A stretch of 64,000 bases of DNA from Lacticaseibacillus chiayiensis. GTDB lineage: Bacteria > Bacillota > Bacilli > Lactobacillales > Lactobacillaceae. The notes under the pieces are model-generated. The model was given only the letters and a program-made list of their open reading frames with translations. It ran no database searches and had not been told where the DNA came from. The position numbers and the translations under genes are program-made. Within the stretch, counting starts at the first letter, position 1. Every line of letters starts with the position of its first letter. The stretch is taken from assembly GCF_004123795.1 (NCBI RefSeq), contig NZ_MSSM01000021.1, positions 1 to 64,000 on the forward strand, in the 5' to 3' direction. Shown piece after piece: positions 57,146-64,000 of the stretch.

Positions 57146-57376
57146 ATGCGTAACATCACACTGTTCACGCGCAATGGCTGTCCACAATGCCGGATGACAA
57201 AGCGCTATCTCGATACCCACAAGATTCCATTTACGGAGCACAACATCAACGAAGAACCTGAATACATCGATTACTTAAAGAAAAAGGGATTCCAGCAGGT
57301 TCCCGTTCTCGAAGCTGATGGGCTTGATTCATTCTCCGGGTTCCGACCGGATGCCTTGAAGCAACTGGCTGTCTGA
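57146..57376 (+). CDS. nrdH: NrdH glutaredoxin-like redoxin
   Basis: NrdH reduces the NrdE active-site disulfide, using thioredoxin reductase. From ATG 57146 (AAAGGATG upstream) it has 76 residues, with the redox motif C-P-Q-C (GCPQCRMTKRYL) and the family signature FSGFRPDALKQL at the end. It is the first gene of the nrdHEF cluster. A terminator hairpin overlaps its stop codon, so downstream genes may be expressed at a lower level. Confidence 0.94.
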   Translation: MRNITLFTRNGCPQCRMTKRYLDTHKIPFTEHNINEEPEYIDYLKKKGFQQVPVLEADGLDSFSGFRPDALKQLAV

Positions 57377-57391
57377 TCAGCCAGTTTTTTT
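57363..57391 (+). terminator. Terminator-like hairpin between nrdH and nrdE
   Basis: AACTGGCT (57363-57370) pairs with AGCCAGTT (57379-57386), followed by TTTTT. It overlaps the last codons of nrdH. nrdE begins 55 bases later on the same strand with no strong promoter seen, so partial read-through is likely. Confidence 0.7.
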
Positions 57392-57445
57392 ATCGCATCG
57401 AAATTAAGCGAATGAAGCTAAATTGCAGTGAAAGCAGGGATTAGT

Positions 57446-59617
57446 ATGTCATTAAAAACAATCAGTCCGGACGAGGTTACTTATTACGCCCTTAACAACG
57501 AGATCAATATTCCCGTTAACGACCAAATTCCGCTTAATAAGGATAAGGAAGCGTTACAGGCCTTTTTGACCGAGAATGTGGCCCCAAATACGATGAAATT
57601 TTCATCGTTGCAGGAGCGGCTGAATTATTTAGTCGATCACCATTACTATGAAGCCGATTTTTTGAAAAAGTACCAGCCGGCCTTCTTGGAAAAGCTGGAT
57701 CGGTTTCTGACGGCCCAGCATTTTCAGTTTAAGTCCTTTATGGCGGCCTATAAGTATTACGCTCAGTATGCGTTAAAGACCGACGATGGCACTCAATATC
57801 TTGAAGATTACAAAGATCGGGTATTTGCCAATGCGCTCTTCTTTGCGGATGGTGATGAGCAGTTGGCAATTGACCTGGCGGATGAAATGATCCATCAGCG
57901 CTATCAACCTGCTACCCCTTCGTTTCTGAATGCTGGTCGGGCACGCCGCGGTGAATTGGTGTCCTGCTTTCTGCTGCAAATTACCGACGATATGAATTCA
58001 ATTGGCCGCGCAATTAACTCTGCTCTTGAGTTATCGCGAATCGGTGGCGGGGTTGGCCTGACGCTCTCAAACCTGCGTGAAGCCGGTGCGCCAATTAAAG
58101 GCATTGACGGTGCTGCAAGTGGCGTACTGCCGGTTATGAAGTTGCTGGAAGATTCTTTTTCCTACAGCAATCAGTTAGGCCAGCGTCAAGGTGCCGGTGT
58201 GGTTTATTTGAATGTCTTCCATCCCGATATCATCAGTTTCCTGGGTGCCAAGAAGGAAAACGCAGATGAAAAGTATCGCGTGAAGACGCTTAGCCTCGGC
58301 GTGATTGTGCCCGACAAGTATTATGAGCTGATTAAGGCCAATGCCGATATGTATCTCTTCTCCCCTTATTCGGTTGAACGGGCTTACGGCAAACCATTTT
58401 CGTATGTGGACATTACCAAAGAATACGACAATATGGTGGCTAATCCGGCAATCAAGAAATATAAGATCAAGGCGCGCGATCTGGAAAACGAAATTTCCAA
58501 ACTGCAGCAGGAATCTGGCTATCCTTACATCATCAACATCGACACGGCCAACAATGCGAGCCCGATCGATGGCAAAATCATTATGAGCAACCTCTGCTCG
58601 GAAATCATGCAGGTTCAGGTGCCGTCGAAGCTGAACAACAAGCAGGAATATGAAGTTTTAGGGACAGATGTTTCCTGCAACCTGGGCAGTACGAATATTC
58701 CTAACTTGATGCACAGTCGCGATTTTGGTCATAGTGTTGAAGCCATGGTGCGCGCGCTCACCTATGTCACCGATCACAGCAATATTGACGTTGTGCCATC
58801 TGTTCAGCATGGCAATCGCCAAGCACACAGCATTGGCCTTGGCGCGATGGGCTTGCACACGTACTTTGCTAAGAATCATATGTATTATGGGTCACCGGAA
58901 AGTCTTGATTTCACCAACATCTATTTCTTGTTGCTGAATTACTACACGTTGAAGGCATCCAACAAGATTGCTAAAGAACGTGGCGAGTCCTTCCATAATT
59001 TTGAAAACAGTAAATACGCTGATGGCAGTTATTTTGACAAGTATATCCAGCAATCATGGGTACCTAAGTACGACAAGGTGCGTGATTTGTTCAAGGATGT
59101 CCACATTCCGACCCAAGCCGACTGGGAAGCCCTTAAGGAAAGCGTCATGAAGGACGGCTTGTATCATCAAAATCGGATGGCTGTGGCCCCTAATGGCTCG
59201 ATCAGCTACATCAACGACACGAGTGCCTCCTTGCAGCCAATTGTTAACCGGATTGAGGATCGTCAAGAGAAGAAAATCGGCACCATTTACTACCCAGCCC
59301 CTGGTTTGTCGAATGACACCATGCCTTACTATCAAAGTGCCTACGACATCGACATGCGTAAAGTCATTGATGTTTATGCCGCTGCCCAACAACACGTTGA
59401 CCAAGGGATGGCGATGACTTTGTTCATGCGCAGCACCATTCCCGCTGGCCTTTATCCGTGGAAAGACGGCCGAACCAACAAGATGACGACGCGAGATTTG
59501 AACATTTTGCGGAACTACGCCCATCACAAAGGCCTCAAGTCGATTTACTACATCCGGACTTACACCGATGACCAGGAAGAAATCGGCAGCAACGCTTGTG
59601 AAAGTTGCTCAATTTGA
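57446..59617 (+). CDS. nrdE: Class Ib ribonucleotide reductase, alpha subunit
   Basis: NrdE reduces ribonucleoside diphosphates to deoxy forms. From ATG 57446 (AGCAGGGA upstream) it has 723 residues. Visible features: VSCFLLQITDD and NLGSTNIPN with active-site cysteines, SRIGGGVGLTLSNLRE, PNGSISYINDTSASLQPI, and the C-terminal redox tail ACESCSI that exchanges with NrdH. It lacks the N-terminal ATP cone, as usual in class Ib. Confidence 0.95.
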   Translation: MSLKTISPDEVTYYALNNEINIPVNDQIPLNKDKEALQAFLTENVAPNTMKFSSLQERLNYLVDHHYYEADFLKKYQPAFLEKLDRFLTAQHFQFKSFMAAYKYYAQYALKTDDGTQYLEDYKDRVFANALFFADGDEQLAIDLADEMIHQRYQPATPSFLNAGRARRGELVSCFLLQITDDMNSIGRAINSALELSRIGGGVGLTLSNLREAGAPIKGIDGAASGVLPVMKLLEDSFSYSNQLGQRQGAGVVYLNVFHPDIISFLGAKKENADEKYRVKTLSLGVIVPDKYYELIKANADMYLFSPYSVERAYGKPFSYVDITKEYDNMVANPAIKKYKIKARDLENEISKLQQESGYPYIINIDTANNASPIDGKIIMSNLCSEIMQVQVPSKLNNKQEYEVLGTDVSCNLGSTNIPNLMHSRDFGHSVEAMVRALTYVTDHSNIDVVPSVQHGNRQAHSIGLGAMGLHTYFAKNHMYYGSPESLDFTNIYFLLLNYYTLKASNKIAKERGESFHNFENSKYADGSYFDKYIQQSWVPKYDKVRDLFKDVHIPTQADWEALKESVMKDGLYHQNRMAVAPNGSISYINDTSASLQPIVNRIEDRQEKKIGTIYYPAPGLSNDTMPYYQSAYDIDMRKVIDVYAAAQQHVDQGMAMTLFMRSTIPAGLYPWKDGRTNKMTTRDLNILRNYAHHKGLKSIYYIRTYTDDQEEIGSNACESCSI

Positions 59618-59626
59618 TGATCTTTT

Positions 59627-59650
59627 AACAGGGGGATCTCCCCTGTTTTT
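59627..59650 (+). terminator. Terminator-like hairpin between nrdE and nrdF
   Basis: AACAGGGG (59627-59634) pairs with CCCCTGTT (59640-59647), followed by TTT, 10 bases after the nrdE stop and 21 bases before the nrdF start. With the nrdH hairpin it could set graded amounts of the three proteins. Confidence 0.65.
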
Positions 59651-59670
59651 ACATACGAGGAGCGAAAAAT

Positions 59671-60651
59671 ATGGCAAAACAATATATTGCAATTAACTGG
59701 AATGCGATTGAAGATGAAGTCGACAAAGCCACTTGGGAAAAGTTGACGGAACAATTCTGGCTCGACACCCGGATCCCCCTCTCCAACGATTTAGACGATT
59801 GGCGCTCGTTAAGTCCTGATGAACAGTGGGTTGTCGGGCATGTCTTCGGCGGTCTGACCTTGCTGGATACCCTGCAGAGTCAAGACGGCATGGCAAGTTT
59901 GCGGCAGAATATTCGGACTCAGCAGGAAACGGCGGTTTTGAACAACATTCAGTTCATGGAAAGTGTTCATGCCAAGAGTTATTCATCGATTTTCTCTACA
60001 CTGAACACGCCGGCCGAAATCGACGAAATCTTTGACTGGACGAATCATAACGAACATCTTCAGTACAAAGCCAACAAGATCAATGACATTTACCACAACG
60101 GTTCGGCGTTGCAGAAGAAAATTGCCAGTGTCTTTTTGGAGACTTTCTTATTTTATTCAGGCTTCTTCACCCCGTTGTACTACTTGGGCAACAACAAGCT
60201 GACCAATGTGGCGGAGATCATTAAGCTGATCATTCGGGATGAAAGTGTCCACGGTACTTATATTGGCTATAAATTCCAGTTAGGCTTCAATGAGCTGCCT
60301 GAAAATGAACAGCAGAAATTGCAGGATTGGATGTACGATCTACTGTACGATTTGTACGAAAATGAAGAAAAGTATACGAATGATCTGTACGCCAAAACCA
60401 AATGGACGGACGAGGTTTTGACTTTCCTGCGCTACAATGCCAATAAAGCGCTCATGAATTTAGGCCAGGAAACGGCCTTTCAGGATACGGCTGACGATGT
60501 GAATCCGATTGTCATGAACGGTATTTCAACGTCAACTGCCAACCACGACTTCTTCTCCCAGGTTGGTAACGGTTATCGTTTGGGCCAGGTCGAAGCCATG
60601 CAGGATGACGATTATTCATTTTCAACCGAGGATGAAGGCCGCGATAAGTAA
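59671..60651 (+). CDS. nrdF: Class Ib ribonucleotide reductase, beta subunit
   Basis: NrdF houses the di-metal/tyrosyl-radical cofactor for NrdE. The 326-residue protein shows the metal ligands and radical tyrosine region (LLDTLQSQDG, FMESVHAKSYSSIF) and the later ESVHGTYIGYKFQ motif. ATG at 59671 has ACGAGGAG upstream. The flavodoxin NrdI, which usually helps assemble the manganese cofactor, is not encoded in this cluster. Confidence 0.95.
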   Translation: MAKQYIAINWNAIEDEVDKATWEKLTEQFWLDTRIPLSNDLDDWRSLSPDEQWVVGHVFGGLTLLDTLQSQDGMASLRQNIRTQQETAVLNNIQFMESVHAKSYSSIFSTLNTPAEIDEIFDWTNHNEHLQYKANKINDIYHNGSALQKKIASVFLETFLFYSGFFTPLYYLGNNKLTNVAEIIKLIIRDESVHGTYIGYKFQLGFNELPENEQQKLQDWMYDLLYDLYENEEKYTNDLYAKTKWTDEVLTFLRYNANKALMNLGQETAFQDTADDVNPIVMNGISTSTANHDFFSQVGNGYRLGQVEAMQDDDYSFSTEDEGRDK

Positions 60652-60678
60652 AATGTAAGTGAGCGCTATCCTCAATGG

Positions 60679-60732
60679 AAAACCGGCTCTAGATGCCTCG
60701 CAGATTTGCGACGTATCTAGAGCCGGTTTTTT
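60679..60732. terminator. Bidirectional terminator after nrdF
   Basis: AAAACCGGCTCTAGAT (60679-60694) pairs with ATCTAGAGCCGGTTTT (60715-60730) and continues into TT. It lies between converging nrdF and the LysR gene. Confidence 0.93.
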
Positions 60733-60804
60733 AAGTGCCCGATTTCTTTTAGCTGAAGCTATCGATAAATGACGTAGATTTGGGCGCTGTCACTTCTGAC
60801 TTGG

Positions 60805-61707
60805 TTAGTTACGAGTTAGCTTACTGTTTTTTTGGTTATCGACGGCTTCGTGGACAAGGCCTAAGAAGCGTTGGGCGATGCGTGACAATTCGCGATCCCG
60901 CTTCCACACCAGCGTAATCGGATCGGCCAGTGCAGGTGCTAAAGGCCGAAACGTCAAGGAAGTGTTCGAGGTTTGTGTTGCCAGATATTCAAGACATAAA
61001 GCGCGTCCCAATCCAACCGTGGTCATCCCTAAAGCATCAGCAGTCAAATCGTAAGTTCCGACAATATTAGCCGGATCAAGACCTTGCCCTAACCAGTGCT
61101 CATAGGCGTTGCGAATATGGGTTGCTCGTGGAAAAATCAACTCGCTGTCCGTGAGATCATTGGGTGTGATAAGAAGGTTATCAGTTAGCGGATCATCCGT
61201 GGTCATCAAAATCCCCCAAGCATCCCGAACTGGCAGAAGCAGACTTTCATACTGGGGCTGCTCTTTTCCCGGGCGTAGGATAAAGTCATACATCCCGGCT
61301 TCCAGGTTCGCAATCAGACTATCCTCGGAGCCATAAGTCACATGGACGTGCAAACTGGGGTATTGGTGGCGAAGTGACTGCGAGACTTGCAACATCAACC
61401 GCTTGGCACTGGTTTCTCCGGCACCGATATATAGATCGCCGCCGAGCGTATGCTTGCCTTGCAAATTGTTTTTCGTTCGTTCGGCAATGGCCGTTAGCTC
61501 ACGGGCGCGGTTCAATAAATAAGTGCCGTCTTCGGTGAGGCTGACATGCCGATTGCCGCGCACAAGCAATTTGACGCCAAGCTCTTTTTCCAAATCTTTC
61601 AGTTGTCGCGATAACGCCGGTTGTGAAATACCCAGTGTTCTGGCGGCAGCCGTAATATTGCCCTGATCGGCGATTTCGATAAAGTTACGCAACGTCTGCA
61701 GTTCCAT
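60805..61707 (-). CDS. LysR-family transcriptional regulator (second)
   Basis: The 300-residue protein has a standard LysR N terminus (MELQTLRNFIEIADQGNITA, then ARTLGISQPALSRQLKDLE) and a type 2 periplasmic-binding-like effector domain. ATG at 61707 follows TAGGGGAG. The target gene is not evident: pepO lies upstream on the same strand and nrdF converges. A T-N11-A dyad over its own -10 suggests autoregulation. Confidence 0.9.
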   Translation of the reverse strand: MELQTLRNFIEIADQGNITAAARTLGISQPALSRQLKDLEKELGVKLLVRGNRHVSLTEDGTYLLNRARELTAIAERTKNNLQGKHTLGGDLYIGAGETSAKRLMLQVSQSLRHQYPSLHVHVTYGSEDSLIANLEAGMYDFILRPGKEQPQYESLLLPVRDAWGILMTTDDPLTDNLLITPNDLTDSELIFPRATHIRNAYEHWLGQGLDPANIVGTYDLTADALGMTTVGLGRALCLEYLATQTSNTSLTFRPLAPALADPITLVWKRDRELSRIAQRFLGLVHEAVDNQKNSKLTRN

Positions 61708-61752
61708 AAGCTCCCCTACTTCCTATCAGTTCTCATTATTGCTGGCAGATTC

Positions 61753-61767
61753 CTATAACAATTATAG
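61753..61767 (-). promoter_or_regulatory. Candidate LysR box over the lysR -10
   Basis: CTATAA-CAA-TTATAG is a 15-base dyad with the T-N11-A pattern of LysR sites. It contains the -10 TATAAT (61766-61761, minus strand) of the LysR gene, about 55 bases before its start. Because the box is AT-rich, chance is possible. Confidence 0.4.
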
Positions 61768-61898
61768 CCTATCAAGAGCAACTTGTATTCCCTTTCACGT
61801 ACCTTCGTTCAACTCATCACGGTTTCGATTCGTGCTGATGCTGGATTTCATTCTTTGGAGCTGGACTTTTGTTGGCGGAAGGCCCATCAAAGCTATTT

Positions 61899-61929
61899 TA
61901 AAAAAGCACCGACTCAATGAGCCGATGCT
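61899..61929 (-). terminator. Terminator after pepO
   Basis: On the - strand AGCATCGGCTC (61929-61919) pairs with GAGTCGGTGCT (61915-61905), with two G-U pairs, followed by TTTTTT. It lies 8 bases after the pepO stop. Confidence 0.85.
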
Positions 61930-61936
61930 AAAAGTG

Positions 61937-63841
61937 TTACCAGATTTGAACGCGTTTTTCCGGTGGCAGATACATACCGTCGCCGGGTTGAACATCGAAA
62001 GTTGTATACCAGTCATCCAGATTACGTGGTTGGATGTTGGCACGAAGCTCATGTGGTGCGTGAACATCAATCGCCAGCAACATTTTGGCGCGTTCTAGGC
62101 GAGACTTGGAACGCCAGATGCGCGCCCAGTTGATGAAAAAGGCCCGTAGATCGGCATCGGGTTCGCGCTTAGCAGTATCCAAAGCCGCCGCCAAACCACC
62201 AGCATCGGCAATATTCTCCGACACAACCAATTTGCCATTCACCTTACCTGCTGCCGTTTCGAGACCGTCGAATTCGTCAATCATGTCTTTGGTCAGCTCG
62301 TTGAAGTGGGCATAATCCGCTTTTTGCCACCAGTTGACCATGTTACCAAACTCATCGAACTGGGCGCCATTATTGTCGAACCCGTGGGAAATTTCGTGCG
62401 CGATCACGGCCCCAATGCCCCCTAGATTTTGTGAGGCACTTTGTTTCAATGAATAAAATGGTGCCTGAAGAATTGCAGCTGGGAACGTGATGTCATTTTT
62501 TGACGGATCGTAGCTGGCATTGACCAAGTGACCGGGCATATTCCAGACAGTGCGATCAACCGGTTTGCCCAGCTTGTCGTAGTTATACTGTTGCTGAACG
62601 AGCTGCATCGCTTTTAAATTCTCGACTAAGGATTTTTGTGCATCAACGTGAAGCAAATCGTAAAGTGCCTCAGGTTTGTCCGGATAGCCCATTTTGAGCA
62701 CCATCTTGTCGAGCTTAAGAATGGCTTTGTCTTTCGTCGGTTGTGACAGCCAATCGGAATTTGCCAAGCGCCGTTTGTAAGTAGCAATCATTTTCTCAAC
62801 CAATTGTGTCACGTCAGCCTTCGCTTTTTCGCCAAAATAGGTGCGGCCATAGTAAATGCCAATTGGTTCGCTGAAATACGCATTGGCAACGCGGTAGGCA
62901 TGCTTATCTTGATTCGGCGATTTAGGTGCCCCCGATAATGCACGGTTGTAAGTGCCGCCTAACTGACGAAGAGGTTCACTTAAAAAGCCGGACAAGCTGT
63001 CGAGGTTTAGTACATAAAGCCAGTCGCGGTAGTTGGCAAAATTGGCTTCATTGAACAATTGGCCAAATTCATCCAAAAAGCGCGGATCAGCGACCACGAT
63101 GGTATCCGGAACCGTTTTAAAAATGGCCTTCAAGAAGCCTTCAAATTCAAATGGTTTAAGCTTCTCAATGACCGTGGTTGTTGGCATTGGATTATAAGCT
63201 TTCGGATAATCGGCCCACTCCTCGGAACTTTTGACGTGTTTGGCAATTTCGGCATCAAATGCAAGCGCACCGGCCAGCGTTGCCTTTTGCGCTGCCTCAT
63301 CAAGATCGGTGTATGCCAATAATTTGGTCATCATGTCTTTGAAAATGCCAAGCAGTTGCGCACCGTTTTGATTATCTTTGGCGTAATAAGACGTGTCTGG
63401 CAAGATCGTCTTCGGCCCCATGAGATTAATCACATTTTTGCTGGTGTCCTTCATATCGGCGTCGACGTAAAAATTAAATGGCGGATCAATGAGGTGTTGT
63501 TGAAGCAATTCGGCAGCACGGTTATTGTAATCGGCTAGATCCTTGATGTCGAAAACGCGATGCAGTGTCGGCAAAGCCGGTTCGAACCCGGCAGCGTCCC
63601 GCGTCTTAAAATCCTTGGCCTGTCGATAAAGCGTCACTGCTTGGGCAAAGTATTTGTCCGGCGCTTCTTTTTTACCGTTAGCGACAGCGGCAAAATCAGC
63701 CATCATTTTTGCTTCTACTTCGTCGGCCAAATCCTGAAAGCCGCCGGTACTGCTTTTGTCATCGGGAATGACTGCTTGATCCATCCAAGCCCCATTCACC
63801 GCTCGATATAGATCATCTTGGTAGCGCACTTCACTCGTCAT
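61937..63841 (-). CDS. pepO: Endopeptidase PepO (M13 metallopeptidase)
   Basis: PepO is a cytoplasmic zinc endopeptidase of the neprilysin family that cuts oligopeptides during casein or peptide use. From ATG 63841 (AAAGGAG 9 bases upstream) it has 634 residues. The zinc site HEISH is in AVIAHEISHGFDNNG, the third ligand in SENIADAGGLAAALD, and the SYDPSKNDITFPAAIL and C-terminal FDVQPGDGMYLPPEKRVQIW motifs match the family. No signal peptide is seen. The 90 bases upstream to the window edge show no clear promoter. Confidence 0.94.
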   Translation of the reverse strand: MTSEVRYQDDLYRAVNGAWMDQAVIPDDKSSTGGFQDLADEVEAKMMADFAAVANGKKEAPDKYFAQAVTLYRQAKDFKTRDAAGFEPALPTLHRVFDIKDLADYNNRAAELLQQHLIDPPFNFYVDADMKDTSKNVINLMGPKTILPDTSYYAKDNQNGAQLLGIFKDMMTKLLAYTDLDEAAQKATLAGALAFDAEIAKHVKSSEEWADYPKAYNPMPTTTVIEKLKPFEFEGFLKAIFKTVPDTIVVADPRFLDEFGQLFNEANFANYRDWLYVLNLDSLSGFLSEPLRQLGGTYNRALSGAPKSPNQDKHAYRVANAYFSEPIGIYYGRTYFGEKAKADVTQLVEKMIATYKRRLANSDWLSQPTKDKAILKLDKMVLKMGYPDKPEALYDLLHVDAQKSLVENLKAMQLVQQQYNYDKLGKPVDRTVWNMPGHLVNASYDPSKNDITFPAAILQAPFYSLKQSASQNLGGIGAVIAHEISHGFDNNGAQFDEFGNMVNWWQKADYAHFNELTKDMIDEFDGLETAAGKVNGKLVVSENIADAGGLAAALDTAKREPDADLRAFFINWARIWRSKSRLERAKMLLAIDVHAPHELRANIQPRNLDDWYTTFDVQPGDGMYLPPEKRVQIW

Positions 63842-64000
63842 TAGAAAAGCTCCTTTCGTTATGAAACGATATGACATAAGCTTAACGCATTTCTCATTTA
63901 CTTGCACGGGAAATCAGTTAGCCGTATGGTTTGCGGGTAAATAAAGGTTTATATAAAATTAGAAATTCTGCAACTTTTAACAAAGGGTAACAGAAACCCT

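Noticed and set aside
60655-60680. GTGAGCGCTATC after nrdF as another repeat copy
   Set aside because: Only about eight bases match the repeat end and the opposite end is missing.

Overview
The window is a piece of a low- to mid-GC Gram-positive chromosome, most likely the Lacticaseibacillus casei/paracasei/rhamnosus group. The basis is recall of gene content and order (plsY-parE-parC, pflB-pflA, a T-box his operon hisZGDBHAFIEC, a PyrR-attenuated pyr operon, ebsA next to rnhA, nrdHEF, pepO), Firmicutes-type Shine-Dalgarno sites, T-box and PyrR leaders, and many GTG/TTG starts. No database was consulted.

Layout. 1-334: end of an IS3-type insertion sequence. 369-5764: plsY and, divergently, topoisomerase IV genes parE-parC. 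6.0-11.3 kb: pyruvate formate-lyase and its activase, a LysR regulator, and Mn-dependent pyrophosphatase. 11.4-12.35 kb: gene-free stretch holding a 28-bp site that looks like a chromosomal dif site, followed by a XerS-like tyrosine recombinase gene. 14.0-18.6 kb: a BceRSAB-type two-component/ABC detoxification operon in which both the kinase and the permease are frameshifted. 18.6-21.7 kb: MFS transporter, nitroreductase, FAH-family hydrolase. 21.8-31.05 kb: the histidine operon behind a His T-box, plus a second hisC. 31.3-33.5 kb: NUDIX hydrolase, DegV protein, and a decayed PemIK/MazEF-type toxin-antitoxin pair. 33.5-36.8 kb: RqcH, a MazG-like protein, and a frameshifted PTS IIC-type membrane protein. 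37.3-48.3 kb: pyrimidine operon pyrR-pyrP-pyrB-pyrC-carA-carB-pyrD-pyrF-pyrE with pyrF frameshifted. 48.3-52.3 kb: rluD-type synthase, lspA, fhs, ebsA and rnhA. 52.4-56.8 kb: nitroreductase, cardiolipin synthase, a small unknown gene, an Mga-like regulator. 57.0-60.7 kb: class Ib ribonucleotide reductase with NrdR-like boxes. 60.8-63.9 kb: LysR regulator and endopeptidase PepO.

The strongest large-scale signal is that the window appears to straddle the replication terminus. Left of the dif-like site most genes lie on the + strand; to the right about three quarters lie on the - strand, including the two long biosynthetic operons. Topoisomerase IV, dif and a Xer recombinase therefore sit within about 12 kb of each other, all parts of chromosome decatenation and dimer resolution.

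Two other themes run through the window. A family of imperfect palindromic repeats (about 110-125 bp when complete, with shortened copies) occurs at least five times, and three copies directly abut the T-run of an intrinsic terminator. Four otherwise conserved genes (bceS-like, bceB-like, PTS IIC, pyrF) each carry an apparent one-base deletion, three of them in homopolymer runs; this is either genuine gene decay or systematic sequencing error, and it decides whether the strain can make UMP.
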